A stretch of 64,000 nt of DNA from an uncultured Hyphomicrobiales bacterium. GTDB taxonomy: Bacteria; Pseudomonadota; Alphaproteobacteria; Rhizobiales; Beijerinckiaceae. Below are positions 55,209 to 63,892 of the stretch, in pieces. The notes under the pieces are model-generated. The model searched no databases. It saw only the letters and a list, made by a program, of their open reading frames with translations, and was not told the DNA's origin. Position 1 is the first letter of the stretch. Each line of letters starts with the position of its first letter. The position numbers and the translations under genes were made by a program. The stretch lies in NCBI GenBank assembly GCA_903847605.1, contig CAINED010000059.1:172419-236418 (forward strand), given 5' to 3'.

Positions 55209-55453
55209 CGGGGCCTCCCGTGGCGACGAAGACGTTTGACGCCGCATTTTCGAAGTTCTGGCGCGATTGTCCGGTTGATTGGAATTTTCACATCTCGTCA
55301 GTATACTGTCAATGCGGGATCGCGGCGCGGCTCACTGGCGTCACGCAGGCTGCCAGCCTTGGATTCGTTCGCAATCGCCGGGGTTGCAATCCGACAGGAT
55401 CATGTCACACTTGCCGGCAAATTGCTGGCGCGTCCGAAGCCGGGGGAGGAACT
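55209..55453. promoter_or_regulatory. Divergent control region with a TATACTGTCAATG element
   Basis: The region lies between the HAAO-like pair and the Rieske-ABC operon. CAGTATACTG at 55299-55308 is a perfect 10-bp palindrome, followed by TCAATG. The sequence TATACTGTCAATG (55302-55314) differs by one base from TATACTGTGAATG at 61597-61609 upstream of the alpha/beta hydrolase. The shared element suggests one regulator, most simply the local TetR or MarR protein. Confidence 0.6.
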
Positions 55454-55768
55454 ATGGTCTGGATGGTTGCCTGTGCGTCTGACGAGGTCAAGAAAGGCGC
55501 GATCAAACGTCAGCGCCTCGACAACGGCGATCCCATTGGATTAACGCGGCTTGAAGACGACCGCGTCGTCGCTTTCCACAACCAGTGTCCGCACGCGAAG
55601 GGGCCGCTGACGGCAGGCAAGCTGCATGGCGAGGAGATCGTATGCCCCTGGCATTTCTTTCGCTTCAATCTGGCGACAGGCAAGGCGGAGGGGACGCCTG
55701 CCAGCATCATGCACCTGAAGACATACCGGATCGACGAAAAAGACGGCCAGATACTGATCGAGCCGTAA
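55454..55768 (+). CDS. Rieske [2Fe-2S] ferredoxin
   Basis: The 104-residue protein has both Rieske ligand boxes, CPHAKGPL (Cys and His) and CPWHFFRFNLATG (Cys and His). It resembles small Rieske ferredoxins of aromatic dioxygenase systems, which pass electrons to an oxygenase. No oxygenase alpha subunit or reductase is beside it, so its partner could be the P450 or the HAAO-like pair (inference). GGGGGAGGA lies 5 nt before the ATG. It starts the ABC-transporter operon. Confidence 0.92.
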   Translation: MVWMVACASDEVKKGAIKRQRLDNGDPIGLTRLEDDRVVAFHNQCPHAKGPLTAGKLHGEEIVCPWHFFRFNLATGKAEGTPASIMHLKTYRIDEKDGQILIEP

Positions 55769-55802
55769 ATTCTGCTCGGTAAAATGGAGGAGGGGAAATC
55801 AC

Positions 55803-56984
55803 ATGATGAAAGAGATCACGAAGCTGTCGCTGTTGACGTCGCTGATGCTGGCGGGGATGCAGGTCCCTTCATTCGCGCAGGCTCCGATCAAGATCGGAAT
55901 CGTTCATCCCTTCTCGGGACCGCTTGCGCTCGTCGGCAACGACGCGACGGATGGTTTCACCCACTATTTCGATTCCGTTCAAAACAGGGTCGCCGGCCGG
56001 CCGATCGTCCTCATCAAGGAGGATGACGCCGCCAATCCGTCCCAGGGTCTTGAGCGTACGCGCCGCCTGGTGGAACGCGAGCAGGTTCATATCCTTTCGG
56101 GAATGACCAGCAGCGCCGTCGCCTATGCCATCAGGGGCTATGTCGATCAACGGCAAGTGCCGCTCGTCATCATGGGATCGGCAGGCGCGAACGACCTGAC
56201 AGACAAACAGGCGAGCCCGTATATTTTTCGCACCAGTTTCAGCAACCGGCAACTCGGCGGCGCGTTCGGCAATTATGCCTGCACCAAACTGGGCTACAAG
56301 AAGGTTACGATCATGGCCAGCGACTTCGTGACGGGTCACGAACAGTCTGGCGCTTTTGAAGAACAGTTGAAGAAGGCTGGCTGCGAAGTCGACCGGAAGA
56401 TCATGGTGCCCCTGGGAACGTCGGACTTCACACCGTTCCTGAGTCAACTGGCGTCCAGCAATGCGAATGCTGTGTGGGCGATGTTCTTCGCCGCGGACGC
56501 CATCGCCTATATCAAACAGTACGACTCGCTCGGTCTCAAGGGCAAGATTCCCTTGATCGGGCCTTCGGGCCTTATCGATCCTTCCTGGCTAAAGGCGACG
56601 GCGAAATCCGGCGTCGGCATCGAAGCGCCGATGTATTATCTGCCGAGCTTTGCTTCCGCCGAAAACAAGGCTTTTGTGGCCTCCTTCCGCGCGAAATACA
56701 ATCGCACGCCCGGCGCGACCGCCGTATCAGGTTATGTCGCCGCTGCCGCTATCGCCAAAGCTATCGAGGCCATCGGTGGAAAGGTTGAGGACAAGCAGGC
56801 TTTTCTCGCTGCATTGAAGAAAGTGAAGATTGCAACGCCGGTCGGTGAATTCCAGTTCGACGAGAAGCAGAATGTGGTGCTCGACTTCTACCGTGGCCGG
56901 GTTGTCGAGCGTGATGGCGCGTTCGAACTGGAATTGGTCGAACCGATGGCCAAGGGTGTCGACCAGTTCGGGGTAAGCCGCTAG
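55803..56984 (+). CDS. Branched-chain-type ABC importer, substrate-binding protein
   Basis: The 393-residue periplasmic receptor has a signal peptide (LSLLTSLMLAGMQVPSFAQA). It then shows IKIGIVHPFSGPLALVGNDA and LVIMGSAGANDLTDKQASPY, typical of type I binding folds. Receptors of this group take up amino acids, but many copies in catabolic clusters bind aromatic acids or amides. It is preceded by GGAGGAGGGG and followed by the permease and ATPase genes of the same unit. Confidence 0.94.
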   Translation: MMKEITKLSLLTSLMLAGMQVPSFAQAPIKIGIVHPFSGPLALVGNDATDGFTHYFDSVQNRVAGRPIVLIKEDDAANPSQGLERTRRLVEREQVHILSGMTSSAVAYAIRGYVDQRQVPLVIMGSAGANDLTDKQASPYIFRTSFSNRQLGGAFGNYACTKLGYKKVTIMASDFVTGHEQSGAFEEQLKKAGCEVDRKIMVPLGTSDFTPFLSQLASSNANAVWAMFFAADAIAYIKQYDSLGLKGKIPLIGPSGLIDPSWLKATAKSGVGIEAPMYYLPSFASAENKAFVASFRAKYNRTPGATAVSGYVAAAAIAKAIEAIGGKVEDKQAFLAALKKVKIATPVGEFQFDEKQNVVLDFYRGRVVERDGAFELELVEPMAKGVDQFGVSR

Positions 56985-57037
56985 CTCGCTCGTCCGCCAA
57001 TTAACAACAAAGCCATCGGAAAATTGGATTCGTCCAA

Positions 57038-58918
57038 ATGGTGACTCTTTACGTTGTAAATGGGCTCGCCTACGGGAATCTTTTGTTTCTGATGGCGGCC
57101 GGCTTCACGCTGATCTTCGGCGTATTGCGGGTCATCAACATGGCGCACGGCTCGCTCTATTTGCTGGGCGCTCATGTGGCGATAACCGTGGCGCAGTCGG
57201 GCTTTGGTGTTTGGGCTGCCATTTTGGCGGGTGCGCTGGTTGCTGCTGTTGTCGGCGCTGCTGCCGAAAGGCTTTTGCTGTATCGTCTGCAGGGCGACTA
57301 TCTGGCTCAAGTGCTGGTGACGATCGGTGTCTTCATGATCGTCGGCGATCTTGCGCTTCTGATCTGGGGCGGAACGCCCCGCATCCTGGCCCTGCCGCCC
57401 GAGCTTTCATTTAGTGTGCCGCTTGGCAATTTGCGCTATCCGGCCGACCGCCTGATCCTGCTGATCATCGGTCCGGCGCTGGCACTGGCGCTCTGGTACA
57501 TGATCGAACGAACCCGGTTTGGCGCAACGGTCCGCGCGTCTGTGGACGATGAAGAGATTGCTCAAGCTATCGGAGTCAGCGTTCCCAAACTGAGGGTGCT
57601 CGTCTTTGCGCTTGGAAGCCTGCTCGCCGGTCTCAGCGGCGCCCTCGGGTCGACATTTTTGGGCGCCAAGCCCGGCCTCGATCTCGAAGTTATACTTTTG
57701 GCGCTTGTTATCGTGGTCATTGGCGGGCCGGGAAGCCTTGTCGGCTCCTATGTCGCGGCTATGTTGATCGGCGTGCTGGACAGCGTGGGCAAAAGCCTTT
57801 TTCCGGAGGCCTCGCTCTTTCTCCTGTTTGCACCGATGTTGCTAGTGCTGATTCTGCGCCCCAACGGGCTGTTCGGACGCCCGAATACTGGCGGCACGAT
57901 CCGGCCGGAATACGCGCCGATCACGCTGCGTGTGCCGGATGCGTTTTTCGATCTCTGCGAAAGTCTTCGGAACAAATCGAAGAACGTTCCGTCCGGTTAT
58001 TGGGCCGCGCTCTTCGCCTGCATGTTGATCGCGCTGCCCCTCGTCGCCAGCGAATATGTTCTTGGTATTGTCAGCCTCGTTCTCATCTGGAGCGTTTTCG
58101 CAATCGGTCTCAACATCATGCTCGGCTTCGGCGGCTTGCCATCGCTAGGGCATGCGCTTTTCTTCGGCGCTGGCGCCTACCTGACGGCGTGGTCGGGGGT
58201 GATGGGGTGGCCGGGCTATATGGGACTGGCGATGGCGGCCTTGAGTGGCGTTGTGGCAGCGGCGGTCCTCGCCGGCGTCGCCATGCGCACGCGTCAGGCT
58301 CAGTTCCTTCTTGTGACTCTCGCGCTCGCGCAGGTCGTGTGGGGCGTCGTCTTCAAGTGGCGATCCGTCACCGGCGGCGACGATGGTTTGATCCATCCAC
58401 AGCAGTTCAACCTGTTCAAGAGCTTTGGGCATGGCGTGGCGATCTACGCGAACGTGCTGCTTGTATTTGCGGTTTCGGTGCTCGCCTACTGGATCTTCGC
58501 AAATTCGCGCCTGTGCCGTCGCATCATGGGCATAAGAGACAACGAGATGAGGATGAAGACGCTCGGCTACAACACCGGCGCCACATCATTTATTGCCTAC
58601 GTCGCTTCCGGAGCGTTTGGCGGATTGGCCGGCGGCGTCTATGCCATATACGCCGGTTTTGTCGCGCCCGATCTCTTCGGAGTTTATACTTCGGCCAAAG
58701 TCTTGCTGATGGTCATATTGGGAGTCGCCGGCTCGTTTGCCGCCCCATTCGTCGGCGCATTCGCCTTGATCGGTCTTGAAGAGGTTCTGTCCGGCCTCAC
58801 GGCAAGATGGCACTCCGTCCTTGGCTGTACCTATATTCTTGTCGCTATGTTCATGTTTGGCGGGATCCGTTTCGGGCGCATGGGCGGGCGCATCGTCAGG
58901 GGAGGCAAGGCCCGATGA
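57038..58918 (+). CDS. Branched-chain-type ABC importer, fused LivH-LivM permease
   Basis: The 626-residue inner-membrane protein fuses the two permeases that are usually separate. Residues 1 to about 290 are LivH-like (GLAYGNLLFLMAAGFTLIFG, then VINMAHGSLYLLGAHVAITV) and about 310-626 are LivM-like (GIVSLVLIWSVFAIGLNIML, then GFGGLPSLGHALFFGAGAYL). Each half carries its own coupling loop near the end. The fusion avoids unequal subunit dosage. Its last codons overlap the ATPase start (ATGA). Confidence 0.95.
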   Translation: MVTLYVVNGLAYGNLLFLMAAGFTLIFGVLRVINMAHGSLYLLGAHVAITVAQSGFGVWAAILAGALVAAVVGAAAERLLLYRLQGDYLAQVLVTIGVFMIVGDLALLIWGGTPRILALPPELSFSVPLGNLRYPADRLILLIIGPALALALWYMIERTRFGATVRASVDDEEIAQAIGVSVPKLRVLVFALGSLLAGLSGALGSTFLGAKPGLDLEVILLALVIVVIGGPGSLVGSYVAAMLIGVLDSVGKSLFPEASLFLLFAPMLLVLILRPNGLFGRPNTGGTIRPEYAPITLRVPDAFFDLCESLRNKSKNVPSGYWAALFACMLIALPLVASEYVLGIVSLVLIWSVFAIGLNIMLGFGGLPSLGHALFFGAGAYLTAWSGVMGWPGYMGLAMAALSGVVAAAVLAGVAMRTRQAQFLLVTLALAQVVWGVVFKWRSVTGGDDGLIHPQQFNLFKSFGHGVAIYANVLLVFAVSVLAYWIFANSRLCRRIMGIRDNEMRMKTLGYNTGATSFIAYVASGAFGGLAGGVYAIYAGFVAPDLFGVYTSAKVLLMVILGVAGSFAAPFVGAFALIGLEEVLSGLTARWHSVLGCTYILVAMFMFGGIRFGRMGGRIVRGGKAR

Positions 58919-59637
58919 ACGTGGCAGCCCTCCTTGAGGTTCGCGGGCTTACCAAGAGCTTTGGCGCCGTCGAAGTGATACGCGGGATTGATGTCGCCTT
59001 CGAGGAGGGCAAACGGCATCTGATCATCGGACCCAATGGCGCGGGAAAAACAACCTTCTTCAATTTGATGGGCGGACAAATACGGAGTTCTTCCGGGCGC
59101 ATCCAACTGCTTGGACGTGATGTGACAGATCTTTCCGTATCTCAGCGGGCCATGCTCGGATTGGGACGCACATTCCAGATCGCAAGTCTTTTCCCGCAGC
59201 TCAGCGTCTTCGATAATTTGTTGATCGCGGCGGATTCGCCTGTCCTGGCGCAGCGCGGCACCAGCGATTTCACGGCTTTGGCGGAGGAGGCGCTCGATCT
59301 CTGCGAGCTGAGGTCGCGGCGATACGATCGGGTCAGAACGCTTTCCTATGGCGAGCAGCGCCGGCTCGAAATCGCCATGTCGCTGGTGACGAGACCGAAA
59401 TTGCTCCTGCTCGACGAACCCATGGCGGGATTGACGCGCGACGAGCGCCAAGCGCTTGCGGATCGGATCCTGGCGCTTAGCGCGAGTACCGGCATCGTGA
59501 TGATCGAACACGATCTCGAGACTGCGCTTCCATTGGCGGAGAAACTCACAGTTCTTCATTTGGGTCAGATCGTTGCCAGTGGTTCGCCGGAGGAGGTGAT
59601 GCAAAATCCCTTCGTGCGACAAATCTATCTGCTGTGA
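58915..59637 (+). CDS. livG: Branched-chain-type ABC importer, LivG-like ATPase
   Basis: The 240-residue ATPase has Walker A GPNGAGKTTF, Q-loop and signature SYGEQRRLEI, Walker B LLLLDEPMAGL and the switch His in VMIEHDLE. LivG-type members have the insert GLGRTFQIASLFPQLSVFDN seen here. The start at 58915 overlaps the permease stop by 4 bp. It drives uptake together with the LivF-like ATPase. Confidence 0.95.
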   Translation: MNVAALLEVRGLTKSFGAVEVIRGIDVAFEEGKRHLIIGPNGAGKTTFFNLMGGQIRSSSGRIQLLGRDVTDLSVSQRAMLGLGRTFQIASLFPQLSVFDNLLIAADSPVLAQRGTSDFTALAEEALDLCELRSRRYDRVRTLSYGEQRRLEIAMSLVTRPKLLLLDEPMAGLTRDERQALADRILALSASTGIVMIEHDLETALPLAEKLTVLHLGQIVASGSPEEVMQNPFVRQIYLL

Positions 59638-59643
59638 GGCTTC

Positions 59644-60363
59644 ATGACAGCCTTGCTCGTCAAAGACCTGAACGTCCGCATACAGGCGGCGCACATCATC
59701 CAGGGCGTGAGCCTTTCGGTGCCGCAGGGAGAGACCCTGGCGCTCATCGGACATAATGGCGTCGGCAAGACCACATTGGCGCGCGCCATCATGGGTCTTA
59801 CCGGCGGCATATTTGGTGGTTCCATCGTGTTCGATGGACGCGACATCACGCAGCTAACGGCCTGGGAGCGGCCGAATGCCGGCCTGTGTTACGTGCCGCA
59901 ATCGCGCCGGATATTTCCCTCGCTAACCGTCGAAGAACACCTGCTGGTGGCGGCAAGACCGGGTAGAGCGGGCACGCGCGCATGGACGCGCGAAGACATG
60001 TACGACCTCTTCCCCAATCTTGCCGCGCGGCGCAAGCAACGCGGCGGCCTGTCGGGCGGCGAACAGCAAATGCTGGCTATCGCGCGTGCGCTGATGGGAA
60101 ACCCCAAGATGGTCATCATGGACGAACCGACCGAAGGACTTTCGCCCGCCATGGTCGGCAGGGTTCAGACGACGCTCAACCAGATCAAGAGCGAAGGCAT
60201 AGGCGTGCTCGTCGTAGAGCAGAACATCAATTTTGCCGCGGCTGTCGCGGATCGTGTCTCCGTGCAGAACGCAGGCCGTATCGTGTTTGAGGGAGTCGGG
60301 CTCGGAGAGTTGGAAATTTCGAAGGCGCTGTCCGCCAGCAGTGGCTTCACGAGTGGAGACTAG
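59644..60363 (+). CDS. livF: Branched-chain-type ABC importer, LivF-like ATPase
   Basis: The 239-residue ATPase has Walker A GHNGVGKTTL, the LivF-type segment GLCYVPQSRRIFPSLTVEEH, signature LSGGEQQMLAIARALM, Walker B MVIMDEPTEGLSP and VLVVEQNINFA. It lies 6 bp after the LivG-like gene and 2 bp before the marR-type gene, so all are co-transcribed. Confidence 0.95.
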   Translation: MTALLVKDLNVRIQAAHIIQGVSLSVPQGETLALIGHNGVGKTTLARAIMGLTGGIFGGSIVFDGRDITQLTAWERPNAGLCYVPQSRRIFPSLTVEEHLLVAARPGRAGTRAWTREDMYDLFPNLAARRKQRGGLSGGEQQMLAIARALMGNPKMVIMDEPTEGLSPAMVGRVQTTLNQIKSEGIGVLVVEQNINFAAAVADRVSVQNAGRIVFEGVGLGELEISKALSASSGFTSGD

Positions 60364-60365
60364 CA

Positions 60366-60866
60366 TTGGTGAGACAAACAACATCGAGGCGCGCCGAAAG
60401 GGCAAAGCCCACTGCCAGCACCCATTCGCGTGCAGGCGCAGTCTTCACCGAATTGCTTTTCGAAACCTTCAGATTGTACAGCCGCATCAACGCGACGGGA
60501 GACATTGTGTCTGCAGGGACGGGTCTCACCAGCGCAAGATGGCGGGTGCTCGGATCTGTACTTCCCATGTCGAAATCGGTTGCCCAGGTCGCGCGTGAAC
60601 GCGGGCTGACCCGACAATCCGTTCAGCAGATCGCAAACTCACTGGTGAGAGATGGTTTCGCAAAGTTTGAAGATAACGACCGGCATAAGAGTTCCAAGCT
60701 TCTGACGCCGACGGAGCGTGGCCGCAAGGTCGTCCTTGCACTCAACGAGCGCAGTATCGCCTGGATGAACAGGATTGCAGCTTCGGTTCCCCTGGCGGAT
60801 CTCAAAACGACGCTTGAAGTCATGGCGAAGCTGCGAGGGCAACTGGAGGATGACAAACCAGTTTGA
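60366..60866 (+). CDS. MarR-family transcriptional regulator
   Basis: The 166-residue protein has a winged helix: GLTSARWRVLGSVLPMSKSV, then AQVARERGLTRQSVQQIANS (reading helix) and LVRDGFAKFEDNDRHKSSKL with the wing, ending in LTPTERGRKVVLALNER. It starts at TTG 60366 or GTG 60369, 2 bp after the livF stop, with GGAG at 60355-60358. As the last gene of the ABC operon it may sense the imported compound and control the locus. Confidence 0.9.
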   Translation: MVRQTTSRRAERAKPTASTHSRAGAVFTELLFETFRLYSRINATGDIVSAGTGLTSARWRVLGSVLPMSKSVAQVARERGLTRQSVQQIANSLVRDGFAKFEDNDRHKSSKLLTPTERGRKVVLALNERSIAWMNRIAASVPLADLKTTLEVMAKLRGQLEDDKPV

Positions 60867-60878
60867 AATTTTCGAATC

Positions 60879-61499
60879 TCAAGACTCGCTTTTCCTCAAT
60901 TCATCCCGGCACGACTCTTCAAGCAGGCCGATCGCGTAGTCCATCGTCTTTTTATACATTGCCTTGGACCGTTGCTCGCTGGAGATCGCCAGCCCGCGGG
61001 CGAGACCCCAAATGCTGCGAACAATCTGCACAGCCTTGTCGTGGTCGAGCCCGCGCGCCGTCAAGCGAGACACCCATAGTTTCTCGGTTGCGACCCTTTG
61101 CGATGTCATCGCCTCGATGAGCGTCTCGGCCATTACGGCCCTTCGTCTCAGGGAAAGGAATATGTCGAGGTAAACGAGGAATTCGGGGGCTGCATAGAAA
61201 CGGGTGGCGCTCTCGGCTATGAGTTTGAGAATGTCATTTCTATCGCTGTCTCTCATCGCGTCCTGCTCGGCGAGGCGCGCAACGCGGGCAGAGAGGCGCT
61301 CGATCACCGCGAGGACCATGGCCTCCTTGGTGGGAAAGTGGTGAAGCATGCCTCCCAGAGATACCCCCGCTTTCTGGGCAACGGCGGCGACGCGCAACGC
61401 CGCGTAACCTTCATCCGCAAGAAGATTCGTTGCCGCTTCAAGCAATAGTTCCCGCGTCGCGTCCTTTTGAGTCTGCCTTGTGGACCTTCGCGCGGCCAT
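60879..61499 (-). CDS. TetR/AcrR-family transcriptional regulator
   Basis: The 206-residue protein has the N-terminal helix-turn-helix TRELLLEAATNLLADEGYAA, then VAAVAQKAGVSLGGMLHHFP and TKEAMVLAVIERL, typical of TetR repressors. The remainder is a helical ligand-binding domain. It is divergent from the hydrolase gene, and the near-palindrome in the intergenic region is a likely operator. It converges with marR. Confidence 0.92.
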   Translation of the reverse strand: MAARRSTRQTQKDATRELLLEAATNLLADEGYAALRVAAVAQKAGVSLGGMLHHFPTKEAMVLAVIERLSARVARLAEQDAMRDSDRNDILKLIAESATRFYAAPEFLVYLDIFLSLRRRAVMAETLIEAMTSQRVATEKLWVSRLTARGLDHDKAVQIVRSIWGLARGLAISSEQRSKAMYKKTMDYAIGLLEESCRDELRKSES

Positions 61500-61576
61500 C
61501 CTTGCTCTCCCGTTCGCCGACGTAAATCACAGCCGATTCAGGTTTTCTAACGTGCATCGGCTGCTCGAAACTCTTC

Positions 61577-61609
61577 TTGACAGTTCACCGTAAGACTATA
61601 CTGTGAATG
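61577..61609 (+). promoter_or_regulatory. Promoter and TetR-type operator before the alpha/beta hydrolase
   Basis: TTGACA (61577-61582) is a consensus -35 box. TACTGT or TATACT around 61597-61604 can serve as the -10, with 14-16 bp spacing. Overlapping these is the near-palindrome TTCACCGTA (61584-61592), 6 bp, TACTGTGAA (61599-61607), with 8 of 9 arm positions complementary. A repressor bound here would block the promoter; the divergent TetR is the obvious candidate. Confidence 0.68.
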
Positions 61610-61702
61610 AAAAGATGCCAACTGCGCTCCGATCATTTCGCGCGGCCGTGTGCGCCGCAAGGCAACATGTGCATTCTGGAGCGCCGAGGGAGGAACGCGA
61701 CG

Positions 61703-62497
61703 ATGCCCGGTGAGCATTTCAGGGAAGGCTTCGTCGATGCGGACGGATTCCGCGTGCGCTACCTCGAGGCCGGCAGCGGGACACCGTTAGTCTGTATCCA
61801 CGGCGGTGGTGGACTGAGGCTGTCTGCGGCCCATGACCTTCTCTCTGCGAAACATCGGGTCATTGCATTTGAAATGCCCGGGTTTGGCGCTTCTCCAGAA
61901 AACACGCGATCGCAATCGACTGAAGATCTCGCGCGCTGCATGAGCGAGGCGATTTCGAAGCTGGGCGTCGGCCGATACAACCTCATGGGAACGTCTTTCG
62001 GTTCCAAGGTGGCTTTGTGGATGGCGGTCCAGCAGCCAGATCCCGTCGAGGCCATCGTTCTGATGTCGCCCGCCGCGATTCGAGAGCGGGAAGGGCCGGT
62101 GCCAACGCGCGTCTCGCCGCAGGAAGCCGCAAAATTGATGTATGCGCATCCCGAACGTCACCGTGGCTCGCCGCCGCCCCCGGCGCTCGTCGCCAAACAT
62201 GCAGCGCTGACAAGCCGCCTGCTGGGACCACCGCGCGATCCGCCGTTTGAAGCAAAATTAGCCCAGTTGAAGCAGGAAGTGCTGGTTCTCTTCGGTACGG
62301 AAGACAAGGTCACGCCCGCAGAAGGCGCTTACCTCTTTCGTGAAGCGCTGGCGAATTGCCATATCATGCTTGTCTATGATGCCGCTCATGCAATCGACGC
62401 AGATCGTCCCGAGGCTCTTGAGGCAGTCGTCACGGATTTCCTGATCCGAAAGGAACAGTTCATCGTTCGCGACCAGAGCGATCTGATCCACAATTAG
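61703..62497 (+). CDS. Alpha/beta hydrolase (meta-cleavage-product hydrolase-like)
   Basis: The 264-residue enzyme reads VRYLEAGSGTPLVCIHGGGG for the oxyanion loop, GTSFGSKVALWMAV for the nucleophile Ser, LFGTEDKVTPAEG for the acid and YDAAHAIDADRPE for the His. The order is typical of C-C bond hydrolases (MhpC/BphD) and related esterases. The start is ATG 61703 because GAGGGAGGA at 61686-61694 precedes it; the earlier ATG at 61607 overlaps the operator. It may hydrolyse a ring-fission product of this locus (inference). Confidence 0.88.
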   Translation: MPGEHFREGFVDADGFRVRYLEAGSGTPLVCIHGGGGLRLSAAHDLLSAKHRVIAFEMPGFGASPENTRSQSTEDLARCMSEAISKLGVGRYNLMGTSFGSKVALWMAVQQPDPVEAIVLMSPAAIREREGPVPTRVSPQEAAKLMYAHPERHRGSPPPPALVAKHAALTSRLLGPPRDPPFEAKLAQLKQEVLVLFGTEDKVTPAEGAYLFREALANCHIMLVYDAAHAIDADRPEALEAVVTDFLIRKEQFIVRDQSDLIHN

Positions 62498-62519
62498 GCG
62501 CGCCGAACTGGATTAAGCC

Positions 62520-63608
62520 ATGAAAGCATCGCTCTTCTGCAATTCCCAATATATCGGCGCAGCGCCAAACGACGTCTGGCCCTTGTCCGGAAAATACTTC
62601 GACGCCGACGCTGGCGTGCATTCCATGCGCACCGTGCTCGATCAGTTCAAGCTCGCGGACGAACTCGGCTTCGATTGGCTGGCTGTTGCCGAACACCATT
62701 ATTCTCCGTTTTCCCTTTGCCCGAACCCCATGCTGATGGCGGCTGCCGTATCTCAGGTGACATCGCGCGCCAAGATTGCCGTGCTCGGGCCCACCATCCC
62801 GATCTTGAATCCGGTGCGCGTTGCCGAAGAGCTGGCGATGGTGGATCTGTTGTCGGGCGGGCGCCTGATCGCAGGCCTGATGCGCGGAACGGCAAACGAA
62901 TATGTCACCTATAATCACAATCCCGGAGAGTCGCGCGAGCGCTTTGCCGAATCTCTCAAGCTCATCAAGCGGTGCTGGTCCGAGAACGAGCCCTTCGGAT
63001 GGGCAGGCCGCTATTACGACTACAGGACAATATCGATCTGGCCGCGGCCGGTGCAACGTCCGAGCCCGCCGATTTACATTTCCGCTTCCAGTCCCGAATC
63101 CGGCGAGTTCGCTGCACAAAACGAGATCGGCGTCGGGTTCGCCTTCACCACCATCCCGCATGCAAAGAAAGCAGCCGAACATTATCGTAGCTGTGCAAAA
63201 GCAGTCGGCTGGGAGCCAAGCCCGGACAAGATCATCTATCGCGCCCTCTATCACCTTGCCGATACCGATGAAGAGGCTTTTGCTGGCATGGCCACGCTGC
63301 CGCCGCGTATCGCGCTCGCCAACCAGAACAGGGGGGTCTTCGAAGGCGCGCGCAAATCAGGATATTTCGGCGCCGACTTCGCCGGACAAACCACGCGCAA
63401 TGCCAAACGTGATTTGAGCGAGCGTATCGAACTCGGCCAGGTCATCGTCGGCAGTCCCGAAACAGCGTTGAAACAGATTCGCCGAATTCGCGACGAGGTG
63501 GGGGCGGGCGTCATCGACTTCGTTGTCGGCGTCCAGCTCGGCGGCAAGACGATGCATTCGATCGAGCTCCTGGGCGCCAAGGTGTTGCCGGTCATGCGGG
63601 AGTTTTAA
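62520..63608 (+). CDS. Luciferase-like (LLM) flavin-dependent monooxygenase
   Basis: The 362-residue protein has the bacterial-luciferase fold: DELGFDWLAVAEHHYSPFSL, then AKIAVLGPTIPILNPVRVAE and MVDLLSGGRLIAGLMRGTAN, ending in GAGVIDFVVGVQLGGKTMHS. LLM enzymes use reduced FMN or F420 to oxygenate or cleave substrates, and need a reductase that is not visible here. It follows the hydrolase by 22 bp and is co-transcribed with it. Confidence 0.92.
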   Translation: MKASLFCNSQYIGAAPNDVWPLSGKYFDADAGVHSMRTVLDQFKLADELGFDWLAVAEHHYSPFSLCPNPMLMAAAVSQVTSRAKIAVLGPTIPILNPVRVAEELAMVDLLSGGRLIAGLMRGTANEYVTYNHNPGESRERFAESLKLIKRCWSENEPFGWAGRYYDYRTISIWPRPVQRPSPPIYISASSPESGEFAAQNEIGVGFAFTTIPHAKKAAEHYRSCAKAVGWEPSPDKIIYRALYHLADTDEEAFAGMATLPPRIALANQNRGVFEGARKSGYFGADFAGQTTRNAKRDLSERIELGQVIVGSPETALKQIRRIRDEVGAGVIDFVVGVQLGGKTMHSIELLGAKVLPVMREF

Positions 63609-63892
63609 TGCCCTGTCTGTTGCAACGGTCTCCGCGCATAGCGGTGTCTGGGTCGTCGTCTTCGCGGATCGGAAGCGGACTGGTCGGTCGCGATAGGTCT
63701 CGGCACCTATCCCATGACTTGGACTGTCTATCGACATGCGCAAAGAGGCGCGTGCGCGTCGTTAATCCGACCGTGGCGAATAAATTAATGCCGTAACGAT
63801 GCATCCCACGAGCGAGAAAGAGTTGAGATAGCCGATATTGCGATTGACAGAAAGGTGGAGTTTGGCCTGCTGCCGGTTTCGTGGACGGGCAG

